Assembly: GCA_001899205.1 (NCBI GenBank)
Contig: MKVL01000030.1
Span: 62,001-126,000, forward strand
Direction: 5' to 3'
Origin: Mesorhizobium sp. 65-26
GTDB lineage: Bacteria; Pseudomonadota; Alphaproteobacteria; Rhizobiales; Rhizobiaceae
Length of the DNA: 64,000 nt
A program made the position numbers and the translations under genes. Of this stretch, positions 17,149 through 25,531 are shown piece by piece. Numbering within the stretch: position 1 is the stretch's first letter; each line of letters begins with the position of its first letter. The notes beneath the pieces are model-generated. The model saw only the letters and a list, made by a program, of their open reading frames with translations, was not told the origin of the DNA and ran no database searches.

Positions 17149-17931
17149 TTGTTCAGCAATCTGTTCGTCTTTCGTGGCCGAGCCTCGCCGATGGTGGAAC
17201 TTGCCGTCGGCGTCATCGCCGCCGCGCTGGTTGTCGCGGCCTGGGAAGGGGCCGCGCGCTCAGGGATGATCGCGCCGCAGTTCCTGCCGTCGCCCAGCCG
17301 AGTCCTTACCGCCCTGTGGACGATGCTGACCCAGCAGAACCTGATCTGGCATGTGGCGGTATCGACGGCGCGCGTGTGGGTCGCCTTCCTGCTTGCGGCG
17401 GCCTTGGCGATCCCGATCGGCATCGTCATGAGCAGCTATCGCATCGTGGGCGCCGCCCTGGAGCCGATGATCGATTTCATCCGCTACCTGCCGGTGCCCG
17501 CGCTTGTGCCGCTGTCGATCATCTGGTTCGGCGTCGGCGAGGAAACCAAGGTCTTCCTGCTGTGGCTGGGCACGTTCTTCCAGCTCGTGCTGCTGGTCGC
17601 CGACGACATGCGTCGCGTCCCGCAGGAGTTCGTCGAGGTTGCCCGCACCGTCGGCGCCAATTCGCGGCAAGTGATGACGGACGTTGCCCTGCGCTCGATG
17701 GGACCGACGCTGATCGACAATCTGCGGATCACGCTCGGCTGGTGCTGGACCTACCTGATCATCGCCGAGATCGTCGCCGCCGATTCCGGCATCGGCTACG
17801 TGATCTGGACGGCGCGACGCTTCGTCAAGACGCCGGAGGTCATGGCCGGCGTCGTCGTCATCGGGCTGATCGGCCTCGTCACCGACCAGTTGCTGCGCCT
17901 GCTGCACCGCAGGCTGTTCCGCTACCTCTGA
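17149..17931 (+). CDS. ABC transporter permease, NitT/TauT type
   Basis: The 260-residue inner-membrane protein has about six membrane spans and the conserved cytoplasmic coupling loop EFVEVARTVGANSRQ (about residues 160-174), the EAA motif that docks with the ATPase. It should form a homodimeric channel. No ATG exists near the expected N-terminus; TTG at 17149 gives a normal length, while ATG at 17191 would remove 14 residues and leave the first span intact. The following ATPase gene starts 14 bases after the stop. Confidence 0.88.
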   Translation: MFSNLFVFRGRASPMVELAVGVIAAALVVAAWEGAARSGMIAPQFLPSPSRVLTALWTMLTQQNLIWHVAVSTARVWVAFLLAAALAIPIGIVMSSYRIVGAALEPMIDFIRYLPVPALVPLSIIWFGVGEETKVFLLWLGTFFQLVLLVADDMRRVPQEFVEVARTVGANSRQVMTDVALRSMGPTLIDNLRITLGWCWTYLIIAEIVAADSGIGYVIWTARRFVKTPEVMAGVVVIGLIGLVTDQLLRLLHRRLFRYL

Positions 17932-17944
17932 GGGCACGACGACG

Positions 17945-18715
17945 ATGAGCGCATACGTCCAGTTCGCCGACACGGCGAAATCCTTCGGCCCGATCGAGGT
18001 CGTGCGGAAGACCAGCCTCGGCCTCGACCGCAATTCGTTGGTCGTTTTCCTCGGCCCGTCGGGCTGCGGCAAGACCACCTTGATGCGCATGGTCGGCGGG
18101 CTTGACCAGCCGAGCACCGGTTCCATCCTGCTCGGCGGCGAGAAGGTCGTAAGGCCCGACCGCCGGCGCGGCATGGTGTTTCAGTCCTATTCGTCGTTCC
18201 CATGGCTGACCGTCGAACGCAACATCGCCTTCGGCATGCGCTATCGCAACGACATCACGGCGGCCGAGAAGGCAGAGCGCACGCGCCATTACCTGGAGCT
18301 GTTCGGCCTCGCCGACTTCGCCGGGTCCTTCCCGAACCGCATCTCGGGCGGCATGCGCCAGCGCGTCGCCATAGCGCGCACGCTGGCGGCCGGCTCCGAC
18401 GTGCTTCTGATGGACGAGCCGTTCGGAGCGCTCGATGCGCTGACGCGCGAACGCCTGCAGGTCGAACTGCGCCAGATCCAGATCCGCGAGGAAAAGACCA
18501 TCATCTTCGTCACCCACGATGTCGAGGAAGCGGTGTTCCTGGCCGACAGGATCGTCCTGTTCTCGCGCCGGCCGGCCACCGTTGTGGCCGACATAGACGT
18601 CGCGGCGGAACTCGGCCCGCAACGACCACTGGAAATTCGCGAAACGCAGAAATTCTTCGAGCTGCGCAACCGCGTCCTGCATCTGATCCGCCACGAAACC
18701 GGAGCGGTGGTATGA
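17945..18715 (+). CDS. ABC transporter ATP-binding protein, NitT/TauT type
   Basis: This 256-residue ATPase powers the importer. Walker A is GPSGCGKTT (37-45), the Q-loop is GMVFQSYSSFPWLTV, the signature is ISGGMRQRVAIARTL, Walker B is VLLMDEPFGALD and the switch histidine lies in FVTHDVEEAVFLAD. All catalytic residues are intact. Its stop overlaps the start of the first SDR gene in an ATGA arrangement, which indicates translational coupling between transport and catabolism. Confidence 0.93.
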   Translation: MSAYVQFADTAKSFGPIEVVRKTSLGLDRNSLVVFLGPSGCGKTTLMRMVGGLDQPSTGSILLGGEKVVRPDRRRGMVFQSYSSFPWLTVERNIAFGMRYRNDITAAEKAERTRHYLELFGLADFAGSFPNRISGGMRQRVAIARTLAAGSDVLLMDEPFGALDALTRERLQVELRQIQIREEKTIIFVTHDVEEAVFLADRIVLFSRRPATVVADIDVAAELGPQRPLEIRETQKFFELRNRVLHLIRHETGAVV

Positions 18716-19467
18716 GCCCGTCCCTCGCCGGCAAGGCCGTCGTGATCACCGGGTCGAGCCGCGGCATCGGCCTCGGCATCGCGCGCCGCTTCGCCGAAGC
18801 AGGCGCGACGCTGCACCTGATTGCCAACGATCCCGCCGTCCACGAACGGGCGCGCGAGCTCGGCGCGACGAGCGCCGAGGCCGACATCGCCGATCGCGAG
18901 GCGGTCACGCGGGCGCTGGCTCCCCTCGCCCGCATCGACGTCCTTATCAACAATGCCGGGCTCGAGCTGATGACACCGGTCGACGACGCCGGCGACGACA
19001 ACGAGGCCGCCTTCCGGCGCATCGTCGAGATCAACGTCGTCGGTACCGCGCTGGTGACCGCGCGCGCCCTGCCGCGCATGCCGGCCGGCGCCTCGATCGT
19101 GAACACCGCCTCGATCTGGGGGCGCGTCGCCGAGGCTAGGTTCGGCGCCTATGTCGCCTCCAAGCACGCCATTATCGGGCTGACCAAGACTTGGGCCAGG
19201 GAGCTCGGCCCCAGGAGCATTCGCGTCAACGCAGTCTGCCCCGGCTGGGTGCGCACCGAAGCCTCGATGCGCTCGCTCGGCCGCATGGCCGAGCACGACG
19301 GCCGCGGCGAGGCCGAGCTGCTGGAGGGAATTGTGGCCGGGCAGGCCCTGCCTGGCCTGATGGAGCCGGACGATGTTGCCGGCACCTATCTCTTCCTGGC
19401 CTCGGATCTCGCCCGCAACATCACCGGGCAATCGCTTGGCGTCGACAGGGGGGAAGTGCCTTGGTAG
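18712..19467 (+). CDS. SDR-family NAD(P)-dependent oxidoreductase, first of two
   Basis: The 251-residue protein is a classical short-chain dehydrogenase: TGSSRGIG cofactor motif (13-20), LINNAGLE, catalytic Ser in NTASIWG and YxxxK in YVASKHAII, with the usual ITGQSLGVDRG end. It oxidises or reduces an alcohol/ketone; the substrate is unknown. The ATG overlaps the ATPase stop (ATGA), with GGAG upstream. Placement inside the operon suggests that it works on the imported compound or an intermediate. Confidence 0.9.
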   Translation: MSPSLAGKAVVITGSSRGIGLGIARRFAEAGATLHLIANDPAVHERARELGATSAEADIADREAVTRALAPLARIDVLINNAGLELMTPVDDAGDDNEAAFRRIVEINVVGTALVTARALPRMPAGASIVNTASIWGRVAEARFGAYVASKHAIIGLTKTWARELGPRSIRVNAVCPGWVRTEASMRSLGRMAEHDGRGEAELLEGIVAGQALPGLMEPDDVAGTYLFLASDLARNITGQSLGVDRGEVPW

Positions 19468-20168
19468 GTCCATTGAACGGAAAGCGGGCGCTGGTGACGG
19501 GCGCCGCCAGCGGCATCGGCCGGGCTACGGCCCAGGCCCTGCTCGAGGCCGGTGCCGTGGTAGTCGGGCTAGATCTTATAGCAGCCGAGGGTGACATCCC
19601 CATCCTTGCCTGCGATCTGGCGCGCGAAGCCGACATCGTTCGCGCCGTGGCGGAGGCTGCCCGTCGCCTCGGTGGCTACGACATACTGGTCAACAATGCC
19701 GGCATCCTCCAGGAGGCGCCGCTGGAGCGGATTTCGGCCGAGCACGTGGACCGCATGTTCACGGTCAACGTGCGTGGCGCGGTCCTTGTCGCGCGAGAGG
19801 CATTGCCCCACCTCGCCGATGGCGGCCGCATCGTCAACATCGCCTCGGAACTCGCCTATCTCGGTCGCGCCGAGGCTTCCGTCTACTGCGCCACCAAGGC
19901 CGCCCTGCTCGGCCTGACGCGCTCCTGGGCGCGGGAGCTGGCGCCGCGCATCCTGGTCAACGCCGTTGCGCCGGGACCGACCGACACGCCTTTGCTGGGC
20001 TTCGAGGCGCTGACCGAGGGGCAGCAGGCCCAGGAGACCATGCACCCCCTGCGCCGCATCGGCCGACCGGAGGAAATCGCCGCGGCGGTGGTGTTCCTCG
20101 CTGGCCCCGGCGCGACATTCTTCACCGGACAATGCCTCGGCGCCAATGGCGGCGCGGCAATGCTTTGA
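19461..20168 (+). CDS. SDR-family NAD(P)-dependent oxidoreductase, second of two
   Basis: The 235-residue protein has TGAASGIG (13-20), LVNNAGILQE, Ser in NIASELAYLG and YxxxK in YCATKAALLG. It is clearly different from the first SDR, so this is not a recent duplication. There is no ATG at the right place. TTG at 19461 is supported by a strong AGGGGGGAA just upstream and overlaps the end of the preceding SDR by seven bases, again implying coupled translation. A two-step oxidation by the pair is possible but inferred. Confidence 0.88.
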   Translation: MVGPLNGKRALVTGAASGIGRATAQALLEAGAVVVGLDLIAAEGDIPILACDLAREADIVRAVAEAARRLGGYDILVNNAGILQEAPLERISAEHVDRMFTVNVRGAVLVAREALPHLADGGRIVNIASELAYLGRAEASVYCATKAALLGLTRSWARELAPRILVNAVAPGPTDTPLLGFEALTEGQQAQETMHPLRRIGRPEEIAAAVVFLAGPGATFFTGQCLGANGGAAML

Positions 20169-20180
20169 GATGGAAAGATC

Positions 20181-20951
20181 ATGACAGACAGCGTTTTCCT
20201 GGCGGAACTGCCCTGGCCCGAGGCCGAAAGACGGATAGCGGCCGGCGCGCCGGTGTTCCTGCCACTCGGGTCCACCGAGCAACACGGCCATCACATGGCG
20301 ATGAATGTGGACGTCATCCTTCCGACCGCGATCGCGGCCAGCGTGGCGACCAAAGTCGGCGGTCTCGTCGCGCCGACCATCGCCTACGGCAACCGCTCGC
20401 AGCCCCGAACCGGCGGTGGCCCCGCCTTCCCGGGCACAATCAACATCACCGCGCATACGTTCTCGCTTCTTGTGAAGGACATCATCTGCGACCTCTATCG
20501 GCAGAAGGTGCGCAGGATCGTCGTGCTCAACGGCCACTACGAGAACATCGGACCGTCCATCGAGGGCGTGGAGCTGGCGCTCGACGCGATCGGCCGTGAG
20601 CGCGCCGCCGACCTGACCATCCTGCGCATGGACCATTGGGAGATGGTTCGCCCTGAAACCCTGGCGAAGGTGTTTCCCGACGGCTACCCCGGCATCGAAC
20701 TGGAGCATGCGAGCGTGATCGAGACCTCGATGATGCTGGCGCTGCGCCCTGAATTCGTCGATCTCGACAAGGCGCTGCATGACGGGCCTGCTCGTTTCAA
20801 GCCCTATGACCGCTACCCGCGGCCGGCCGAAGAGGTGCCGCCCTCCGGCGTGCTGTCGCTGACCGAAGGTTCTTCGGCGGAGAAGGGCCGCTGGCTGCTC
20901 AGCGACTGCGAGGAGCGGATCGCCGAGATCGTCAAACAGGAATTCCTCTGA
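20181..20951 (+). CDS. Creatininase-family amidohydrolase (probable creatinine amidohydrolase)
   Basis: The 256-residue protein is a close match, as far as I recall it, to Pseudomonas putida creatininase in length and sequence: GSTEQHGHHMAMNVDVILPTA, GGPAFPGT, RRIVVLNGHYEN and IETSMMLALRPEFVDLD. Metal ligands fall one residue before those of the Pseudomonas enzyme: Glu33, His35, Asp44, His119, Glu121. The family opens cyclic amides such as creatinine to creatine, but also includes other amidohydrolases, so substrate identity is inferred. Only one base separates its stop from the ureohydrolase start. Confidence 0.87.
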   Translation: MTDSVFLAELPWPEAERRIAAGAPVFLPLGSTEQHGHHMAMNVDVILPTAIAASVATKVGGLVAPTIAYGNRSQPRTGGGPAFPGTINITAHTFSLLVKDIICDLYRQKVRRIVVLNGHYENIGPSIEGVELALDAIGRERAADLTILRMDHWEMVRPETLAKVFPDGYPGIELEHASVIETSMMLALRPEFVDLDKALHDGPARFKPYDRYPRPAEEVPPSGVLSLTEGSSAEKGRWLLSDCEERIAEIVKQEFL

Positions 20952-20952
20952 A

Positions 20953-21930
20953 ATGGCGCAGAACATGCAAAACAGCTTCTTCCAACCCGTCGATGCCGCC
21001 GAGGTGCCGCGTTTTGCCGGGCATTCGACATTCATGCGGCTGCCGGCCGTGCCGAGCGCCAAAGGCCTCGACATCGCGCTCGTCGGCATTCCGTGGGACG
21101 GCGGCACCACCAACCGCGCCGGCGCGCGCCACGGCCCCCGCGAAATCCGCAATCAGTCGAGCCTGATGCGACGTGCGCATCACGTCTCCGGGACGGAGCC
21201 CTTCAGCATCGCCAATGTCGCCGATGTCGGCGACCTTTCGGTCAATCCCATCAACCTGCTCGACGGACTGAAGCGCATCGAGGACGGCATGGCGGCGATC
21301 GTCGCCGACGGCGCGCTGCCGCTGGCCGCCGGCGGCGACCATCTGACGACGCTGCCCGTGCTGCGCGCGGTGGCCCGCAAGGCGCCTGTCGGCATGATCC
21401 ATTTCGATGCGCATTCGGACACCAACGACCGCTATTTCGGCGACAATCCCTACACGCACGGCACGCCCTTTCGCCGCGCCATCGAGGAAGGGTTGCTCGA
21501 CCCCAGGCGGGTTGTGCAGATCGGCATTCGCGGCTCGGTCTATGAACCGGGCGAGCACGCCTGGGCCGTCGCCCAGGGAATCCGCATCATATACATGGAA
21601 GAGTTCGTCAGGCGCGGCGCAACGGCCGTCATGCAGGAGGCACGCGCCCTCGTTGGCGACAACCCAACCTACGTGACCTTCGACATCGACTGCATCGACC
21701 CGTCGATGGCGCCGGGCACGGGCACGCCCGAACTCGGCGGGTTCACCACGCGAGAGGCGCAGGAGATGGTGCGCCTGCTCGACGGGTTGAATTTCGCCGG
21801 AGCCGACGTGGTCGAGGTCGCGCCGCCCTTCGATCTCGGCGGCATGACCGCGCTCGCGGGCGCGACGATGATGTTCGAATTGCTGTGTGTGATGGCGAAG
21901 TCCGTGGCCGACAGGAGAGCGCGCGGCTGA
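20953..21930 (+). CDS. Ureohydrolase (agmatinase-like) family protein
   Basis: The 325-residue protein belongs to the arginase/agmatinase superfamily, whose members hydrolyse guanidino groups to release urea. All Mn ligands are present: His130 in AAGGDHLTT, Asp152, His154 and Asp156 in HFDAHSDTND, and Asp244 and Asp246 in TFDIDCIDP; THGTPFRR (168-175) is typical of the agmatinase branch. The exact substrate (agmatine, guanidinobutyrate, guanidinoacetate, creatine-like) cannot be decided. As last gene of the operon after creatininase, it is a plausible step for removing urea from the ring-opened product. Confidence 0.88.
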   Translation: MAQNMQNSFFQPVDAAEVPRFAGHSTFMRLPAVPSAKGLDIALVGIPWDGGTTNRAGARHGPREIRNQSSLMRRAHHVSGTEPFSIANVADVGDLSVNPINLLDGLKRIEDGMAAIVADGALPLAAGGDHLTTLPVLRAVARKAPVGMIHFDAHSDTNDRYFGDNPYTHGTPFRRAIEEGLLDPRRVVQIGIRGSVYEPGEHAWAVAQGIRIIYMEEFVRRGATAVMQEARALVGDNPTYVTFDIDCIDPSMAPGTGTPELGGFTTREAQEMVRLLDGLNFAGADVVEVAPPFDLGGMTALAGATMMFELLCVMAKSVADRRARG

Positions 21931-21941
21931 TAACACCCCGG

Positions 21942-22442
21942 TCAGTCCGGAAAGGTCTCCACCCTCCTGTCGAAGACCACGAAGCCGGCCTTGCCATAGG
22001 TCGGCTGGGCCCTGGCGTCGTCGCACGTGTCAGTATGCAACCAGACGCGCCGAGGCCGTGTGCTCCATACGGCGCGCAGCGCGCTGTCGAGCAGATAGGA
22101 GCCAAGACCGCGTCCGTGCTCGTCAGGAACCAGGCCGAAATGGGTCAGTTCGACATGCTGTCCGCCAACACCGGCGAATTCGCACAGGCCGATCGGCCGG
22201 CCATCGAGCCTCATGACGTAGATGTGGGTGGACGTATCCTGGAGGAACGCGCGCAATTCCGCGAGCGGCATCCGCAGCCGCTGATCCCAGTTCACCGGTT
22301 CGCCCACAGCCCGATAGAGCGGCAGATAGCTCTCCGGATCGAGCCTCTCGCGCGCTACGACGGCTCCGGGCAGCGGCGCCCGCTTCGGCGGAGCTGAATC
22401 TGGCGCCGACATCTCCATGTAGGTGACGAGCAGATCGACCAC
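21942..22442 (-). CDS. GNAT-family N-acetyltransferase
   Basis: The 166-residue protein has the acetyl-CoA site LTHFGLVPDEHGRGLGSYLL (HGRGLG is the Q/RxxGxG/A motif). The substrate is unknown. The start is taken as GTG at 22442, two bases after the stop of the upstream alpha/beta hydrolase, giving VVDLLVTYMEMSAP at the N-terminus; ATG at 22418 is an alternative. The tight spacing means that both genes are in one unit. It converges on the ureohydrolase with 11 bases between stops. Confidence 0.82.
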   Translation of the reverse strand: MVDLLVTYMEMSAPDSAPPKRAPLPGAVVARERLDPESYLPLYRAVGEPVNWDQRLRMPLAELRAFLQDTSTHIYVMRLDGRPIGLCEFAGVGGQHVELTHFGLVPDEHGRGLGSYLLDSALRAVWSTRPRRVWLHTDTCDDARAQPTYGKAGFVVFDRRVETFPD

Positions 22443-22443
22443 G

Positions 22444-23211
22444 TCAGAGCGGGTTTTCGGCGTAGAACTCGAGCACGCGCTGCTTGAAGCTCTTGTCGCC
22501 GACGGCAAGCATGTGGTCGCGCCCGTCGATGTGAAACGCCCTGGCGTTGGGCATCAGGGCGGCGAGTTCATCGGGCGAGCCGCCAATGTCGTCCTTGGTG
22601 CCGACTGCGACCAGCGTCGGCTGGGAGATGCGCGCCATGTCGTCCTCGCTCAGCAATTCGCGCGAGGTGGCGATACAGGCGGCCAGCGCGCGGCGGTCGC
22701 TGCGCGTCTGGTCGGCGAAGGCACGGAAGGAACGGCCACGCGGATGCGTGGTGGCTGCCGGGTCTTCCGCAAGCAGCGCCGCCGCGATCGGATCCCAGTC
22801 GCCGACGCCATCGACCATGCCGATGCCGAGGCCGCCGAAGACGAGTGTCGCCACCTTGTCGGGATCGGACAGCGCCATGAACGCGGCAACCCTGGCGCCC
22901 ATGGAATAGCCCATCACATGGGCGCGCTCGATGCCGAGATGATCGAGCAGCGCGGCGGCGTCGGACGCCATCTTCGTTGGCGTGTAGTCGGGTTCGTCAT
23001 AGCTCTTGGACGACGAGCCGTGGCCACGATTGTCGAAGGCGATCGCCCGATAGCCGGCGTCGTTCAGAGTCTTGAACCAGCCCGGCGACACCCAGTTCAC
23101 ATAGTGGCTCGACGCAAAGCCGTGGATCATCAGAACCGGATCACCCTGCCCGGAAGCAGGCTGGCGATCCAGGAACGCAAGGTCGAAACCGTCATGATTG
23201 AAGAACTGCAT
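22444..23211 (-). CDS. Alpha/beta-fold hydrolase
   Basis: The 255-residue cytosolic protein has the oxyanion segment MIHGFASSH, nucleophile Ser103 in GYSMGAR, the acid in GTKDDIGGSPDE and His in GRDHMLAVG, the full hydrolase triad. Family members include esterases and C-C bond hydrolases, so the reaction is not identified. M at 23211 is used because the 34-residue extension of the open frame overlaps the neighbouring gene and looks non-coding; the ribosome-binding site is weak. It is followed by the coupled GNAT gene. Confidence 0.85.
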   Translation of the reverse strand: MQFFNHDGFDLAFLDRQPASGQGDPVLMIHGFASSHYVNWVSPGWFKTLNDAGYRAIAFDNRGHGSSSKSYDEPDYTPTKMASDAAALLDHLGIERAHVMGYSMGARVAAFMALSDPDKVATLVFGGLGIGMVDGVGDWDPIAAALLAEDPAATTHPRGRSFRAFADQTRSDRRALAACIATSRELLSEDDMARISQPTLVAVGTKDDIGGSPDELAALMPNARAFHIDGRDHMLAVGDKSFKQRVLEFYAENPL

Positions 23212-23230
23212 GGCTGTGGGGTCCCGGCGC

Positions 23231-23755
23231 TCAATTGGCCGTATTCGTGCTGCTGCCGGGTTGCGCGTCTCCGATAACCGGGTGGCGTAACAAATCGCCT
23301 TCGGCGATACCATCCCTGGCAGCGGTGCCGGCCTTCAGTTCCAGCACGAACTGAACGGGAGCGCCGGGCGAGATGATGGCTTCGGATTCGGACTCCCCCT
23401 TCTTGATCGAACGGATACGGCCATCCTGTCCGACAAAGACGAGGTCGAGCGGCATGGGCGTGTTCTTCATCCAGAAATTGACCTCGTGCTCCAGCGCGAA
23501 GACGAACAACATGCCGTGATCGTCGGCCATCTGCCGCCGGTACATCAGGCCGGCCTCACGCTCGGGCTCGCTCCTGGCGATCTCGATGGCGAAGGACTTC
23601 TCGCCGTTCTTGGTCACGACGACCAGCGGCGTCGGGTCGACCGGCAGGATCATCGGCTCGCCATCGGCCGAGCTTGGGCGCAAGGACCAGAAATAGGCGG
23701 CAAACGCCACCGCCACGCAGAGCGCGCCTGCCGTCAACCAGTTCCTGTAGTTCAT
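23231..23755 (-). CDS. DUF192-domain exported protein
   Basis: The 174-residue protein has an N-terminal hydrophobic signal or anchor (LTAGALCVAVAFAAYF) and a DUF192 domain at about 45-160: SEPEREAGLMYRRQMADDHG, MLFVF, FWMKNTPMPLDLVFV and the ISPG segment. DUF192 proteins are small periplasmic beta-barrel-like proteins of unknown biochemical role. It lies just upstream of the alpha/beta hydrolase in the same direction, with a 19-base gap, so co-transcription is likely. Confidence 0.87.
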   Translation of the reverse strand: MNYRNWLTAGALCVAVAFAAYFWSLRPSSADGEPMILPVDPTPLVVVTKNGEKSFAIEIARSEPEREAGLMYRRQMADDHGMLFVFALEHEVNFWMKNTPMPLDLVFVGQDGRIRSIKKGESESEAIISPGAPVQFVLELKAGTAARDGIAEGDLLRHPVIGDAQPGSSTNTAN

Positions 23756-23832
23756 TTCATGCCCTCAACCGGCCTGGAGAAACCCGCTCGCTTCGCCATT
23801 CCGGCGCGCTCGCGAATCTCAGAATCGAGACA

Positions 23833-23926
23833 CTACAGCGCCGCGCACCCGTCCGGGTACGCCAAAGACGCTGTAGCACTTTGATTGTGCGCATGATCTT
23901 GTCCGAAAATCGATCCTGATTTTCGG
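23833..23926. repeat. Dispersed palindromic repeat (Rhizobiales intergenic element)
   Basis: Two palindromic modules lie side by side: CTACAGCG (23833-23840) with CGCTGTAG (23869-23876), then a GCATGATC start and CCGAAAATC (23903-23911) with GATTTTCGG (23918-23926). The modules resemble the intergenic mosaic elements common in rhizobial genomes. Related half-elements occur at 39019-39122, 58575-58620 and 59503-59590 in this window. Confidence 0.65.
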
Positions 23927-23939
23927 CGGCTCGCGCCCG

Positions 23940-24533
23940 CTAGTGCGACGCCGGCAAGGTGCCCATGTCGGGATGGATCTCGGCGGCCATGAGACCCTTG
24001 TCGCCGCGCCCGAAGCGGACGAGCACGACCTGGCCGGGGCGCAGTTCCGTGATGCCGAAGCGCCTCAAGGTCTCCATGTGGACGAAGATGTCCTCGGTGC
24101 CCTCGCCCCGGGTCAGGAAGCCGAAGCCCTTGGTGCGGTTGAACCACTTCACCAGGGCACGCTCGAGCCCGCTTTGCGGCGTCACCGCCACATGCGTGCG
24201 CTGCTCCTGCATTTCGGCGGGGTGAACAGCGGTGGAGACGTCCATGGACAAGACACGGAACGCCTGCAGCCCGCGATCACCCTGCTTGGCCAGGCAAACG
24301 ACGCGCGCGCCTTCCAGCGCTGTCTGGAAGCCGTCCCGTCGAAGACAGGTCACATGAAGGAGGATATCACCCGAAATGCCGTCGTCCGGCAGGATGAAAC
24401 CGTAGCCTTTGGCCACGTCGAACCACTTGATGGCACCGGCGACTTCAACGAGATCCGCGGCATCGCCGTCTTCCCGCTGCAAGGCGTCGCCGAGGGTTCC
24501 ATTCCGCCCCATGAAAGAGGCTTTTTCCCCCAT
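23940..24533 (-). CDS. Twin cold-shock-domain protein
   Basis: The 197-residue protein contains two cold-shock domains. Domain 1 (about 32-98) has [12 protein letters not shown] as RNP1 and DILLHVT as RNP2; domain 2 (about 127-190) has [12 protein letters not shown] and DIFVHMET. Single-stranded RNA or DNA binding is expected. Double-domain versions are typical of alphaproteobacteria. The ATG at 24533 follows AAGGGGG. The linker around residues 100-125 is polar. Expression under cold or stationary phase cannot be judged from the sequence. Confidence 0.9.
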   Translation of the reverse strand: MGEKASFMGRNGTLGDALQREDGDAADLVEVAGAIKWFDVAKGYGFILPDDGISGDILLHVTCLRRDGFQTALEGARVVCLAKQGDRGLQAFRVLSMDVSTAVHPAEMQEQRTHVAVTPQSGLERALVKWFNRTKGFGFLTRGEGTEDIFVHMETLRRFGITELRPGQVVLVRFGRGDKGLMAAEIHPDMGTLPASH

Positions 24534-24750
24534 AAGAATGCCCCCTTACGTTCAAGAACACCGCAACTGATTCCTTACGTCAGATTAACACCGTGGTTTC
24601 GAGAGTGCGCAAGACCTGACGTGCCTTTTTTCGTGGTTCAGAACAGGAATGCGGGATTTGTTGTTTGCCGGCGTGCCCTTAGGCGGTGATTGCCCTTTCG
24701 CCGGGCCGCCCCTATGTTTCGCCGCGATCCAACACATCGAGGAAAGTCAT

Positions 24751-25191
24751 ATGCGCTATCTGCACACAATGGTCCGCGTCGCCGAAATTGACGCTTCGCT
24801 CGATTTCTATTGCAACAAGCTCGGCCTCAAGGAAGTGCGCCGCTACGAAAACGAGGCCGGCCGTTACACGCTGATCTTCCTGGCGGCATCCGAGGACGAG
24901 CAGAGCGGCGTCAGCAACAAGGCGCCACTGGTCGAACTCACCTACAATTGGGATCCGGAGGACTACAAGGGCGGCCGCAATTTCGGCCACCTCGCCTATG
25001 AGGTCGACGACATCTACGAGACCTGCCAGCGCCTTATGGACAAGGGCGTGACCATCAACCGGCCGCCTCGGGACGGGAACATGGCTTTCATCCGGTCGCC
25101 GGACGGCATTTCGATCGAGCTGCTGCAGAAAGGCCCGGCCAAGCCGAAAGCGGAACCGTGGGCTTCCATGGCCAACACGGGAAGCTGGTAG
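24751..25191 (+). CDS. gloA: Lactoylglutathione lyase (glyoxalase I)
   Basis: GloA converts the methylglyoxal-glutathione hemithioacetal to S-lactoylglutathione in the cytosol. The 146-residue protein has the four metal ligands of the family: His5 ([10 protein letters not shown]), Glu62 (VELTYNWD), His80 ([11 protein letters not shown]) and Glu123 (ISIELLQ). The ATG at 24751 follows GAGGAAAG, so the longer frame from 24649 is rejected. The DUF2218 gene follows closely on the same strand and may be co-transcribed. Confidence 0.93.
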   Translation: MRYLHTMVRVAEIDASLDFYCNKLGLKEVRRYENEAGRYTLIFLAASEDEQSGVSNKAPLVELTYNWDPEDYKGGRNFGHLAYEVDDIYETCQRLMDKGVTINRPPRDGNMAFIRSPDGISIELLQKGPAKPKAEPWASMANTGSW

Positions 25192-25234
25192 TCCACGTCA
25201 CCATCCGGTGCCCGCCAACAAGGAGACCTTCATC

Positions 25235-25525
25235 TTGTCCACCAGCCACGCAGACGTGACCACCGAGCACGCAAGCCGCTACCTCCAGCAACTGTGCAAG
25301 CACTGGGCGCACAAATTCCCGGTCGAATTCGACCCCAACCACGGCGAGATAACCCTCACGCTGGGCCGCGCCGTGCTGGATGCCGACCCCCAGACGCTTC
25401 ACATCGATGTCTCGGCGGAAGGCGCCGAGGCGATCGAGCGCCTTGAGAATGTCGTCGCCGACCACATCAAGCGCTTCGCCTTCCGCGAGGAACTCGTCTT
25501 CGACTGGAAACGCGCCGTCGCCTGA
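25235..25525 (+). CDS. DUF2218-domain protein
   Basis: The 96-residue protein fits DUF2218: ASRYLQQLCKHWAHKFPVEF, then GEITLTLGRAVLDADP and a C-terminal VVADHIKRFAFREELVFDW. The start is read as TTG at 25235 because AAGGAG lies nine bases upstream; a GTG at 25208 lacks such a site. The fold is a small alpha/beta protein of unknown function, often beside iron or metal uptake genes, but no such gene is adjacent here. Confidence 0.82.
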   Translation: MSTSHADVTTEHASRYLQQLCKHWAHKFPVEFDPNHGEITLTLGRAVLDADPQTLHIDVSAEGAEAIERLENVVADHIKRFAFREELVFDWKRAVA

Positions 25526-25531
25526 ACGGCG

